Origin: CAUSKK01 sp963533935
Lineage (GTDB): Bacteria > Pseudomonadota > Gammaproteobacteria > Cardiobacteriales > Cardiobacteriaceae
DNA length: 9,573 nt
Assembly: GCA_963533935.1 (NCBI GenBank)
Contig: CAUSQL010000051.1
Coordinates: 1-9,573, forward strand
Reading direction: 5' to 3'
Shown: piece after piece, positions 1-6,030 of the stretch
How the letters are laid out: each line of letters starts with the position of its first letter
Numbering within the stretch: the stretch's first letter is position 1
Made by a program: the position numbers and the translations under genes
The notes under the pieces: model-generated
Databases searched by the model: none
Told to the model about the DNA's origin: nothing
The model's input: the letters and a program-made list of their open reading frames with translations, nothing else

Positions 1-1
1 C

Positions 2-1021
2 TCCAAGGACGGCGGCATTCTCACCAGCGCCTGGCAGCTCTACCGGGCCCAGCAGCACATTCTCGCCATCGCCAAGGATTACCAGCTGAAAACCCGCCTG
101 TTCCACGGCCGGGGCGGTTCGGTCAGCCGCGGCGGCGGTTCGACCCACCGGGCCATCGTCGCCCAGCCCGCCGGCACCCTGCAGGGGGAAATTAAGTTCA
201 CCGAACAGGGCGAGGTGCTTTACGCCAAGTACGCCAACGCGGAAACCGCCACCGACGAACTGACCGTGGGCATCACCGGCGCCCTGAAGGCCAGTTCCAC
301 CCGCTTCGACCGCAACCCGCCGGAGCTGAAGGACTACGAAGCCATCGTCGAGCGGCTGGCGGCCGGCGGCGAGGAGCGCTACCGGGCGCTGACCGACCAC
401 ACCGAGGGGCTCTATGAATTCTTCAGCCAGGCCACGCCCATTCAGGAGATTTCCCTGCTGAACATCGGCTCGCGGCCGTCGCACCGGAAGAAGGGCACGC
501 CCACCAAGCAGACCATTCGCGCCATTCCCTGGGTTTTCGCCTGGTCCCTGGCCCGCTTCACGCTGCCGGCCTGGTTTGGCCTGGGCAGTGCGCTGGCCGC
601 CGTTCGTCCGGAGGAGGAGGGGAAAATCAGCGAGATGCTGGAGCATTGGCCGTTTTTCAGCGCCTTCATCTCCAATGTGGAAATGGGCTTTGCGAAGACG
701 GAACCACAGATTGCCGCCGCCTACGCCCGCCTGTGTGGGGACGAGCCGCTGCGCCAGCGGGTCATGGACGCCTTTATGGCCGAGTACCAGCTGACCAGAA
801 GCCAGCTGCAACGGTTTTTAAAGGAGGAGGAAATTCTCAGCGACCAGCCGCAGCTGCGGGCGTCCATGGCCTGGCGCAACGCCTACCTGGACCCGCTGAA
901 CTACATGCAAATCGAACTGCTGCGCCGCAGCCGCATCAATGCCAGCGCCAGTGAGCAGGTGCAGGACCCGCTGATTCGCAGCATTAACGCCATTGCAGCG
1001 GGCCTAAGAAATACCGGCTAG
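2..1021 (+). CDS. ppc: Phosphoenolpyruvate carboxylase, C-terminal part (5' end outside window)
   Basis: Phosphoenolpyruvate carboxylase adds bicarbonate to PEP to make oxaloacetate, refilling the TCA cycle in the cytoplasm. The reading frame is open from base 2, so the gene enters from the left and only about 339 C-terminal residues are present. The family landmarks are all visible: SKDGGILTS at the very start, the catalytic glycine-rich FHGRGG followed by SRGGGSTH, then NIGSRPSHR and RAIPWVFAWS, and the terminal GLRNTG, which matches the usual RNTG end of bacterial enzymes. In many homologues the second glycine-rich loop reads VGRGGGPTH; here it is VSRGGGSTH, a mild change. A GTG at 215 is internal, not a start. 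The stop is TAG at 1019-1021. The gene converges on ybeY, with a repeat-filled gap between. Identification is firm; allosteric behaviour cannot be read from this fragment. Confidence 0.96.
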   Translation, partial: SKDGGILTSAWQLYRAQQHILAIAKDYQLKTRLFHGRGGSVSRGGGSTHRAIVAQPAGTLQGEIKFTEQGEVLYAKYANAETATDELTVGITGALKASSTRFDRNPPELKDYEAIVERLAAGGEERYRALTDHTEGLYEFFSQATPIQEISLLNIGSRPSHRKKGTPTKQTIRAIPWVFAWSLARFTLPAWFGLGSALAAVRPEEEGKISEMLEHWPFFSAFISNVEMGFAKTEPQIAAAYARLCGDEPLRQRVMDAFMAEYQLTRSQLQRFLKEEEILSDQPQLRASMAWRNAYLDPLNYMQIELLRRSRINASASEQVQDPLIRSINAIAAGLRNTG

Positions 1022-1030
1022 GGTTCTAAT

Positions 1031-1156
1031 TTACCGACGGACGGGCGGTTGTTCGGCTTATGCCTCACGCACCCGCTGTATAAATACAGACGGGCGCTTA
1101 TTCTGTATGTAATTAAGCCCTAATTACATACAGGGGAAGCGCCCGTCTGTTTGTTA
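1031..1156. repeat. Palindromic repeat element, long version (copy 1)
   Basis: The left end ttaccgacggacgggcg is identical to that of the copy at 3408. The right end is cgcccgtctgtttgtta. The inner palindrome pairs 1086-1099 (acagacgggcgctt) with 1137-1150 (aagcgcccgtctgt), and after three weak positions continues inward around a centre near 1118 (tgtatgtaatta against taattacata). Between the left end and the palindrome lies an insert that begins gttgttcg like the other long copies but then diverges: it has ggc-ttat-gcc (1055-1064) and a perfect ctgtat-aa-atacag hairpin (1076-1089). It begins 10 bases after the ppc stop codon. Confidence 0.8.
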
Positions 1157-1160
1157 ATCG

Positions 1161-1212
1161 AACAGACGGCGCCTGAGCAATGAAGTTGCGAAGAACCGCC
1201 CGTCTGTTTGTA
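1161..1212. repeat. Partial palindromic element (copy 2, degenerate)
   Basis: The stretch starts aacagacgg and ends ccgtctgtt followed by tgta, so 1161-1169 pairs with 1200-1208. The right end cgcccgtctgtttgta is the family's usual right terminus, shared with 1365-1380. The middle (about 30 nt) resembles none of the other copies, and the tgtatgta-type inner arms are missing. It may be an eroded or rearranged copy sitting directly behind copy 1. Confidence 0.55.
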
Positions 1213-1304
1213 TTTAACCGGTTTATGGCCGTTGGGTTAATTAATTGGGCGCTGTGCGCTGCTTCCGGCCTGTATCGCGCCCGAAGGTGCAGAACTCATT
1301 GCCC

Positions 1305-1340
1305 ACGTGGTTCCCACGTTCATTTAATGACCTCATTAAA
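1305..1340. repeat. Two adjacent perfect hairpins
   Basis: The first hairpin is acgtgg-ttc-ccacgt (1305-1319, 6-bp stem, 3-base loop). The second, three bases on, is tttaatga-cc-tcattaaa (1323-1340, 8-bp stem, 2-base loop). They lie directly before the right-half repeat copy in the convergent gap. A role in ending transcription from either side is possible, but neither is followed by a T-run, so this is only a structural call. Confidence 0.5.
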
Positions 1341-1380
1341 GGCCTAATTTACATACAAGGAAAGCGCCCGTCTGTTTGTA
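1341..1380. repeat. Right-half copy of the palindromic element (copy 3)
   Basis: The order ggccta, acatacaagg, aaagcgcccg, tctgtttgta matches the right half of the full elements (centre ggcc, then the acataca arm, then gcgcccgtctgtttgta). No matching left arm precedes it, so it is a broken or half element. The terminal tttgta is followed after 11 bases by tacaaac, a short inverted pair. Confidence 0.65.
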
Positions 1381-1403
1381 ATTAGCTCTTTTACAAACAA
1401 CTA

Positions 1404-1453
1404 GGCGGTTGTTCGACCTAGCGGTCTCACGCGCTACGCGCTTTAGCTGTATG
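1404..1453. repeat. Insert-module copy beside ybeY (copy 4, left half only)
   Basis: The first 42 bases (1404-1445) are identical to 3421-3462, and 48 of 50 match through 1453. It begins with the end of the left terminus (ggcgg), carries the 33-nt module with its gacc-tagc-ggtc hairpin (1415-1426) and cgcg-cta-cgcg hairpin, and ends ctttagctgtatg, the start of the inner arm. The right half is missing. The match stops three bases short of the ybeY stop codon, so the repeat abuts the gene end. Confidence 0.8.
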
Positions 1454-1456
1454 TTT

Positions 1457-1921
1457 TTATTCTTCGTAGGGGTTGGCAATGGCCAGCTCCGCCAGAATTT
1501 CTATTTCCAGCCCCTCCATTTCCTCCGCTTCTTCGTCGTTCTGATGGTCGTAACCCAGCAGGTGCAGCAGGCCGTGCACACACAGGTGCGCCCAGTGGTG
1601 CCACAGCTCCTTGCCCTGCTCCGCCGCCTCCCGTTGCACCACGTCGGCGGCGATGACCAGGTCGCCGAGCAGCTGGCTCTCCGTCGGCAAATCCGCCTCG
1701 GCCGGGAAGGACAGCACGTTGGTGGCGTAATCCTTGTGGCGGTAATCCCGGTTCAGCTGGCGAATTTCCCCGTCGTTCACTAGTCGCACCGTCAGTTCCG
1801 GCGTGCGTGTGAACTCAAAATGGGCGGCGGCGGTGCTAAGCCACAATTCCAGCTGCGCCTGGCTCGGCAGCGGCGCCGTGCCGGCGTAGGCCTCCTGCCG
1901 GTCAATAATCAGTTTTTTCAC
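1457..1921 (-). CDS. ybeY: Endoribonuclease YbeY (16S rRNA maturation)
   Basis: YbeY is a small zinc-dependent endoribonuclease needed for 16S rRNA 3'-end maturation and ribosome quality control. The diagnostic three-histidine zinc site is present: HGLLHLLGYDH at residues 116-126 (His116, His120, His126). Upstream are the family blocks VRLVNDGEIRQLNRDYRHKD and TNVLSFP. I chose the GTG at 1921-1919 as start. It gives 154 residues beginning (M)KKLIIDRQ, close to the usual length of about 155. The frame stays open further upstream to an ATG at 2011, but that stretch lies inside phoH and adds residues with no family resemblance. An ATT two codons before the GTG is a less likely alternative. The start overlaps the phoH 3' end by 20 bases, so the two are probably translationally coupled. 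The common partner corC/ybeX does not follow; a repeat patch and the convergent ppc do. Confidence 0.93.
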   Translation of the reverse strand: MKKLIIDRQEAYAGTAPLPSQAQLELWLSTAAAHFEFTRTPELTVRLVNDGEIRQLNRDYRHKDYATNVLSFPAEADLPTESQLLGDLVIAADVVQREAAEQGKELWHHWAHLCVHGLLHLLGYDHQNDEEAEEMEGLEIEILAELAIANPYEE

Positions 1922-2867
1922 GGTAATCGCCGTAGGCTTCGATGATTTTCTGCACCAGCGGGTGGCGCACCACGTCCTTGGTTTCAAACTGGGTGCAGGA
2001 GATTTCCGCAATGGGCTTCAGCACCTTGATGGCGTTGGCCAGGCCGGAGGTTACCCCCTTGGGCAGGTCCACCTGGCTGATGTCGCCGGTGATGACCGCG
2101 GTGGAGCCGAAGCCCAGGCGGGTGAGGAACATCTTCATCTGCTCCACGGTGGTGTTCTGCGCCTCGTCGAGAATGATGAAGGCGTCGTTCAGAGTGCGGC
2201 CGCGCATGTAGGCCAGCGGCGCCACTTCGATGACGCCCCGCTCCTGCAATTTCGCCGCCCGCTCACTGCCCAGCAGGTCGTTCAGCGCGTCGTAGAGCGG
2301 TCGCAGGTAGGGGTCGATTTTCTGTTGCAGGTCGCCGGGGAGAAAGCCGAGGTGCTCGCCGGCTTCAATGGCCGGCCGCACCAGCAGGATTTTGCGAATG
2401 CGGTCCTGGGCCAAAGCGGAAACGGCGCAGGCCACCGCCAGATAGGTTTTGCCGGTGCCGGCGGGGCCGACGCCGAAGTTCACCGCGTGCTCCATGATGC
2501 GGCGCAGGTAGCGCTTCTGGTTGGTGCCGCGGCCGCGAATGAGCCCGCGGCGGCTTTCGATGGTGATTTCTTCCCCCTCCTGATGGGTCTTAAACTCGCT
2601 AATCAGCGTTGCCCCCGCCTCGCGCAGGGCCAGGTGCACGTCGTCCCGGTTCAGCACGTTGGCGCCGGTCTGGCCGTAGAGCTTTTCCAGCACGAAGCGC
2701 CCCTGCAGGCATTTGTGCTCGTCGCCGGTCAGGGTGAACAGGTGGCCGCGGCTGGCGATATGGACGTTCAGGCTGTCTTCGATGAGCTGGAAATGGTCGT
2801 TGAGGGGGCCGGCCAACTCGGCGAGCCGCGCCCCGTCCTGGGGTTCAAGCTGAAAACTTAATTGCAT
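1902..2867 (-). CDS. phoH: PhoH-family ATPase (YbeZ type)
   Basis: This is a cytoplasmic P-loop ATPase of the PhoH/YbeZ family, thought to act with YbeY in RNA or ribosome maturation. The N-terminal region (residues 1-120) is the YbeZ-type RNA-binding-like part. The ATPase core follows, with Walker A GPAGTGKT at 134-141, VRPAIEAGEHLGFLPGD at about 163-179, LAYMRGRTLNDAFIILDE with Walker B at 231-235, and the late VITGDISQVDLP block. I chose ATG 2867-2865 (321 residues) over the upstream ATG at 2891. It is preceded by gggaa about five bases away, and MQLSFQLEPQDGARL then aligns with the start of known YbeZ proteins; the extra eight residues look unrelated. It overlaps ybeY downstream and diverges from the NMN adenylyltransferase-type gene, leaving only about 39 bases between the starts for both promoters. 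Identification is secure; the exact biochemical role is less settled for the family as a whole. Confidence 0.94.
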   Translation of the reverse strand: MQLSFQLEPQDGARLAELAGPLNDHFQLIEDSLNVHIASRGHLFTLTGDEHKCLQGRFVLEKLYGQTGANVLNRDDVHLALREAGATLISEFKTHQEGEEITIESRRGLIRGRGTNQKRYLRRIMEHAVNFGVGPAGTGKTYLAVACAVSALAQDRIRKILLVRPAIEAGEHLGFLPGDLQQKIDPYLRPLYDALNDLLGSERAAKLQERGVIEVAPLAYMRGRTLNDAFIILDEAQNTTVEQMKMFLTRLGFGSTAVITGDISQVDLPKGVTSGLANAIKVLKPIAEISCTQFETKDVVRHPLVQKIIEAYGDYREKTDY

Positions 2868-2906
2868 AAAATTCCCGGTGTAAAACTGCAATTTTAGGGA
2901 AATGCC
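2868..2906. promoter_or_regulatory. Short divergent intergenic region between phoH and the NMNAT-type gene
   Basis: Only 39 A+T-rich bases separate the two divergent starts, so any promoters must overlap each other or the coding ends. It holds the ribosome-binding sequence aggga (2896-2900, six bases before ATG 2907) for the plus gene and, on the minus strand, gggaa before the phoH start. An inverted pair aaaatt (2868-2873) and aatttt (2890-2895) is present. I cannot pick out convincing -35/-10 boxes. Confidence 0.35.
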
Positions 2907-3404
2907 ATGGAATTTAACGGTTTAATCTTTATCGGCCGCTTCCAGCCGCTGCACTACGGCCACCTGTCCGTGGTGGAACAGGCCCTGGCCCGGGCGGAGC
3001 GGCTGCTGATTTTTCTCGGCTCGGCCCAGGAGGCGCGCACGGCCAAGAATTACTGGACTGCCCAGGAGCGGGTGGAAATGTTTCGCCTGGCGCTGACGGC
3101 GCCGGAATTTCGCCGGGTGGAATTCCACGCCATGCTTGACCAGGAAAAGGACGAGGACTGGTGCGCGGTCATTCGCCAGCGGGCGGCGCTGCTGGGCGAG
3201 AAAATCGGCCTCATCGGCCACAAAAAGGACGCCAGCTCCTACTATCTGGATTATTTCCCACAGTGGCCCTTCGTCGCCGTGGACAACTACGAGGGTTTAA
3301 GCGCCACGCCACTGCGCCAGCGCTTTCTCGCCGGCGAGCGGAACATTAAGGAAATACCGCCGGCGGTGCTGTCCTATCTCAGCAGTCTGGAGCAGTTCCC
3401 CTGA
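2907..3404 (+). CDS. Nicotinamide-nucleotide adenylyltransferase-type protein, single domain
   Basis: This is a nucleotidyltransferase of the HxGH superfamily, probably joining NMN and ATP to form NAD in the cytoplasm. The nucleotide-binding signature is GRFQPLHYGH at residues 10-19 (HYGH). Further on are LIFLGSAQEARTAKNYWTAQER (34-55), GHKKDASSYY (104-113) followed by FPQW, and a C-terminal LSATPLRQRF (131-140) in the place of the family's ISxTxxR motif. The GHxKDASSYYL...FPQW block is, to my knowledge, typical of the NMNAT half of bifunctional NMNAT-Nudix (NadM-like) proteins. Here the protein ends at 165 residues, so the Nudix hydrolase half is absent and the TGA at 3402-3404 is a clean end. 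The start ATG 2907 has aggga six bases upstream. It stands alone between phoH and a repeat. A related adenylyltransferase activity cannot be ruled out. Confidence 0.85.
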   Translation: MEFNGLIFIGRFQPLHYGHLSVVEQALARAERLLIFLGSAQEARTAKNYWTAQERVEMFRLALTAPEFRRVEFHAMLDQEKDEDWCAVIRQRAALLGEKIGLIGHKKDASSYYLDYFPQWPFVAVDNYEGLSATPLRQRFLAGERNIKEIPPAVLSYLSSLEQFP

Positions 3405-3407
3405 TAT

Positions 3408-3517
3408 TTACCGACGGACGGGCGGTTGTTCGACCTAGCGGTCTCACGCGCTACGCGCTTTATATGTATGTATTTACGGCCTTAATTACATACATATAAA
3501 GCGCCCGTCCGTTTGTA
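3408..3517. repeat. Palindromic repeat element, full long version (copy 5)
   Basis: The element begins ttaccgacggacgggcg three bases after the preceding stop codon and ends cgcccgtccgtttgta. Outer arms pair cggacgggcg (3415-3424) with cgcccgtccg (3502-3511). Inner arms pair 3455-3476 with 3483-3504 (gcgctttatatgtatgta with tacatacatataaagcgc, one mismatch), around a cggc centre. Compared with the 79-bp copy at 6031, it carries an extra 33-nt block (3425-3457) after cgggcg, flanked on both sides by gcg. That block forms two small hairpins, gacc-tagc-ggtc (3432-3443) and cgcg-cta-cgcg (3447-3457). The paired change of ct/ag to cc/gg in the outer arm relative to other copies (agacgggcg/cgcccgtct versus ggacgggcg/cgcccgtcc) suggests the structure is maintained. 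Confidence 0.85.
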
Positions 3518-3583
3518 TTTTAAGGAGCTAACTGAGCCCGCCGGCGGTTGTAGAATTTTCCTAAAAGCATTGTGAGGTTAAAC

Positions 3584-4390
3584 ATGAGTGAAATCCTACT
3601 GCAGGTGGAAAACCTGTCCGTGGTCTATGGCAACGGCCATGAGGCCGTCCACGACGTGAATTTTCAGCTGACCGGCGGCAACTGCTGCGCCCTGGTCGGC
3701 GCCAACGGCAGCGGCAAGTCCACGGTCTTTAACGCCATCATGGGCCTGGTGCCGGTGGCCCGCGGCCGGGTTCGCCTCAACGGGGCGCCGGTGGCCGAGG
3801 CCCTCAAGCACAACGGCCTGGCCTACGTGCCGCAGAACGACCACATCGACCACAGCTTCCCCATACTGGTGGAAGAAGTAGTCATGCTCGGCCGCTACGG
3901 CCACATGAACTGGCGCCGCCGCGCCGGGCCGGAGGATAGGGCTAAGGTGCAGGCAGCCCTGGAGCGGCTCGCCATCGCCCCCTTGGCTAAGCGGCAAATC
4001 GGCGAACTGTCCGGCGGCCAGCGCAAGCGGGTGTTTCTCGCCCGCGCCCTAGCCCAGGAAAGCCGCGTCATTCTCCTTGACGAACCCTTCACCGGCGTGG
4101 ACGTGCAGACGGAATTCGCGGTCATGGAGCTGCTGGGCGAACTGCGGCAGTCCGGCTACCTGCTGCTGGTGTCCACCCACAACCTGGGCGCCGTGCCGCG
4201 CTTCTGCAATGAAACCATACTGCTGAACCGCACGGTCATTGCCCAGGGGCCGGTGCAGGACATTTACAACCTGGCCAATTTGGAACTGGCCTTCGGCAGC
4301 GCCCTGAAGAACGTGGGCCTGGCCGGTTTAAACATCATCAGCGACGACGAGCACCCGGCGGTCTTCAACGAGGAGGGCAAGACCCTATGA
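3584..4390 (+). CDS. Metal-type ABC transporter, ATP-binding subunit (SitB/YfeB/MntB-like)
   Basis: This is the cytoplasmic ATPase that drives an ABC importer of the manganese/iron/zinc family. Motifs in order: Walker A GANGSGKS (39-46), Q-loop VPQND with Gln84, the subfamily-typical block DHSFPILVEEVVMLGRYGHM (89-108), signature LSGGQRKR (142-149), Walker B VILLDEPFTGVD (162-173) and switch His199 in STHN. The phrase xxSFPxLVExVVMxGRYGHM is characteristic of SitB/YfeB-type ATPases for Mn/Fe. I chose ATG 3584 (268 residues) because GAGG at 3574-3577 lies six bases before it; a GTG at 3572 would overlap this ribosome site. A tagaat at 3551-3556 could be a -10 box but has no clear -35 partner. 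Its stop overlaps the next start by four bases (ATGA). The substrate metal cannot be fixed from sequence. The usual periplasmic binding-protein gene is not next to it. Confidence 0.92.
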   Translation: MSEILLQVENLSVVYGNGHEAVHDVNFQLTGGNCCALVGANGSGKSTVFNAIMGLVPVARGRVRLNGAPVAEALKHNGLAYVPQNDHIDHSFPILVEEVVMLGRYGHMNWRRRAGPEDRAKVQAALERLAIAPLAKRQIGELSGGQRKRVFLARALAQESRVILLDEPFTGVDVQTEFAVMELLGELRQSGYLLLVSTHNLGAVPRFCNETILLNRTVIAQGPVQDIYNLANLELAFGSALKNVGLAGLNIISDDEHPAVFNEEGKTL

Positions 4391-5205
4391 GCTACTTTCT
4401 CGAACCGCTCCACTACGAATTCATCTGGCGCGCCCTGCTGTGCAGCGCCCTGGTCGGCGGCCTCTGCGGCCTGCTGTCGGTCTTTCTCCTGCTGAAGGGC
4501 TGGTCCCTCATCGGCGACGCCCTGTCCCACGCGGTGGTGCCCGGCGTGGCCCTGGCCTATCTGTGGGCCCTGCCCTACGGGGTCGGCGCCCTAAGCACCG
4601 GGCTGCTGGCCGGTTCCGCCATGCTGCTGCTGCGGCGGCTGACCAGGTTTAAGCAGGACGCGGTCATCGGCTTCGTCTTCACCAGCTTTTTCGCCCTGGG
4701 CCTGTTCATCAGTTCCATGTATCCCAGCGCGGTGAATTTGCAGGCGGTCATCGAGGGGGACATTCTCGCCCTCGACGACGGCGACATGGTGCAGCTGCTG
4801 CTGGTGGCGGTCCTGGCCCTGCTGTTCCTCGCCCTGAAGTGGCGGGATTTAATGCTGCTGTTCTTCGACCCGGTGCAGGCGGCCACCTGCGGCCTGCGGG
4901 TGGGGCCGCTGCGCTGGACCTTCTTCCTGTTGGTCAGTGCGGCGGTGGTGGCGGCGCTCCAGACCGTCGGCGCCATACTCGTCATCGCCCTCTTAATCAC
5001 TCCGGGGGCCACCGCCTACATGCTCGGCCGCGCCTTCGGCGCCGTGCTGCTGTGGGCCTTCTGCATCGGTACGAGCACCGCCCTCATCGGCACCTACGCC
5101 AGCTATTTCCTCAATGTGAACACCGGCGCCGCGGTGGTAATTCTCCAGAGCCTGCTGTTCTTCACCGTGCTGCTGGCGCGGCGCCTGCTGCGGAGGCGCA
5201 CCTGA
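4387..5205 (+). CDS. Metal-type ABC transporter, permease 1 (SitC/YfeC-like)
   Basis: This inner-membrane permease of the ABC-3 family, 272 residues, is almost wholly hydrophobic with roughly seven to nine membrane segments by eye. Family landmarks: LLKGWSLIGDALSHAVVPGVALAYL near the N-terminus (residues 36-60), FKQDAVIGFVFTSFFALGL, the DILAL and WRDLMLLFFDPVQA blocks, then VVAALQTVGAILVIALLITPGATA and a late NTGAAVVILQS. The A-DAxSHAVLPG-type block and the VGAILVxALLxxPGATA block are diagnostic for Mn/Zn/Fe permeases. The start ATG 4387 sits in ATGA with the ATPase stop, and the end shares one base with the next start, so all three genes should be co-translated. With its sister permease it should form the heterodimeric channel. 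The C-terminus is basic (RRLLRRRT), likely on the cytoplasmic side. Confidence 0.9.
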   Translation: MSYFLEPLHYEFIWRALLCSALVGGLCGLLSVFLLLKGWSLIGDALSHAVVPGVALAYLWALPYGVGALSTGLLAGSAMLLLRRLTRFKQDAVIGFVFTSFFALGLFISSMYPSAVNLQAVIEGDILALDDGDMVQLLLVAVLALLFLALKWRDLMLLFFDPVQAATCGLRVGPLRWTFFLLVSAAVVAALQTVGAILVIALLITPGATAYMLGRAFGAVLLWAFCIGTSTALIGTYASYFLNVNTGAAVVILQSLLFFTVLLARRLLRRRT

Positions 5206-6023
5206 TGTTGGATTTCATGGCGGAAGCCCTCTCCTACCCCTTCATGCAGTGGGCCCTGGTGGTGGCCCTGTTCATCGCCGTCAGCTGCGGCCTGCTGTCC
5301 TGTTTTCTCGTCCTAAAGGGCTGGTCGCTGATGGCCGACGCCATTTCCCACGCCATACTAGTGGGCGTCGCCCTGGCCAACGCCCTGGGCCTGCCCCTGA
5401 TGCTGGGCGCCTTCGCCGCCGGCCTCAGCTGCGCCTCCCTCACCGCCTGGCTGGAACGGCGCAGCAGCCTGAAGAGCGATAGCCTGCTGGGCATCAGCTT
5501 CAGCTTTCTCTTCGCCCTGGGCGTGGCCTTCGGCCCCGGCGGCAAGCATTTAACCCATCTGCTGCTGGGCAATCTGCTCGGCCTGGCCCCGGCCCAGAGT
5601 GGGCAAATCATGCTGGTGGCCACCCTAATCATCGTGGTGCTGCTGCTGCAATGGCGGAATTTAATGCTGTTCGTCTTTGACCCGGTGCAGGGCCAGCTGG
5701 CCGGCCAGAACCTGCGCGGGCTGGGGAACCTGCTGCTGGTGTTACTCACCTTAATTACGGTGGCGGCACTGCAGGCGGTGGGCGTAATTCTCGTGGTGGC
5801 CCTGCTGATTGGCCCGGGTCTCTGCGGCCAGCTGCTGGCGCGTAGCTTCGCCGGCCTGATGGGCTGGGCGGTGCTGGTGTCGGTGTTGAGCACGGTGGCC
5901 GGCCTGCTGCTGAGCGTTTATCTCAATAGTTCGCCGGGCGCCACCATCGTGCTGTGCCAGAGCGGGCTGTTCCTGCTCTGCCTGGCCTTGAGTAAGCTGC
6001 GGCTGGCGCTGCTGCGCGCTTAA
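5205..6023 (+). CDS. Metal-type ABC transporter, permease 2 (SitD/YfeD-like)
   Basis: This is the second ABC-3 family membrane permease, also 272 residues. It is a diverged sister of permease 1 and shares the order of blocks: FLVLKGWSLMADAISHAILVGVALA, a charged loop ERRSSLKSDSLLGISFSFLFALGVAF, LLLGNLLGL, QWRNLMLFVFDPVQGQ, TVAALQAVGVILVVALLIGPG and SSPGATIVLCQSGLFLL. The frame is open back to 4839, but the family similarity begins only at MLDFMAEALSYPFMQW. ATG 5205 shares one base with the TGA of permease 1 (TGATG) and has GGAGG (5192-5196) eight bases upstream, so I start there. Together with the ATPase and permease 1 this gives an importer core with two different permeases, as in Sit/Yfe systems. 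The stop TAA (6021-6023) is followed within eight bases by the 79-bp palindrome. Confidence 0.9.
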   Translation: MLDFMAEALSYPFMQWALVVALFIAVSCGLLSCFLVLKGWSLMADAISHAILVGVALANALGLPLMLGAFAAGLSCASLTAWLERRSSLKSDSLLGISFSFLFALGVAFGPGGKHLTHLLLGNLLGLAPAQSGQIMLVATLIIVVLLLQWRNLMLFVFDPVQGQLAGQNLRGLGNLLLVLLTLITVAALQAVGVILVVALLIGPGLCGQLLARSFAGLMGWAVLVSVLSTVAGLLLSVYLNSSPGATIVLCQSGLFLLCLALSKLRLALLRA

Positions 6024-6030
6024 ATGGGTT

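Larger units (their letters stand above)
1022..1456. repeat. Gene-free convergent gap filled with palindromic repeat pieces
   Basis: This gap lies between the ends of two converging genes, ppc and ybeY, and holds no credible gene. Reading it by eye gives one long element copy (1031-1156), a short partial copy (1161-1212), a stretch I do not recognise with a loose inverted pair gggcgc/gcgccc (1247-1252 and 1277-1282), two tight hairpins (1305-1340), a right-half copy (1341-1380) and a copy of the insert module (1404-1453) that stops three bases before the ybeY stop codon. None of the hairpins has a clear T-run, so I do not call a classical terminator, although the structures could end transcription from both sides. 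The arrangement looks like several insertions or rearrangements of one repeat family. Confidence 0.8.

Noticed and set aside
1022..1456. tRNA or small structured RNA gene
   Set aside because: No cloverleaf, CCA end or T-loop pattern is visible, and the structure present is explained by the repeat pieces.
1409..1783. Plus-strand open frame of about 124 codons opposite ybeY
   Set aside because: It begins inside a repeat copy and runs antisense to the YbeY zinc-site region, with no recognisable domain.
1922..2011. Longer YbeY start at ATG 2011 (minus strand)
   Set aside because: The added 30 residues lie inside phoH and do not resemble YbeY N-termini; GTG 1921 gives the normal length.
1962..2861. 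Long plus-strand open frame of about 299 codons opposite phoH
   Set aside because: It is the antisense shadow of phoH, whose Walker motifs and length are clear. The shadow protein is low-complexity (Gly/Val/Gln/Ala) with no family pattern.
3518..3583. Promoter for the ABC operon at tagaat 3551-3556
   Set aside because: The hexamer fits a -10 box loosely, but no acceptable -35 lies 16-18 bases upstream, so I mention it only under the gene.
4839..5204. Upstream extension of the second permease frame
   Set aside because: These 122 codons overlap permease 1 in another frame and give Arg/Pro-rich nonsense. Membrane-protein similarity starts at ATG 5205, which has a GGAGG site.
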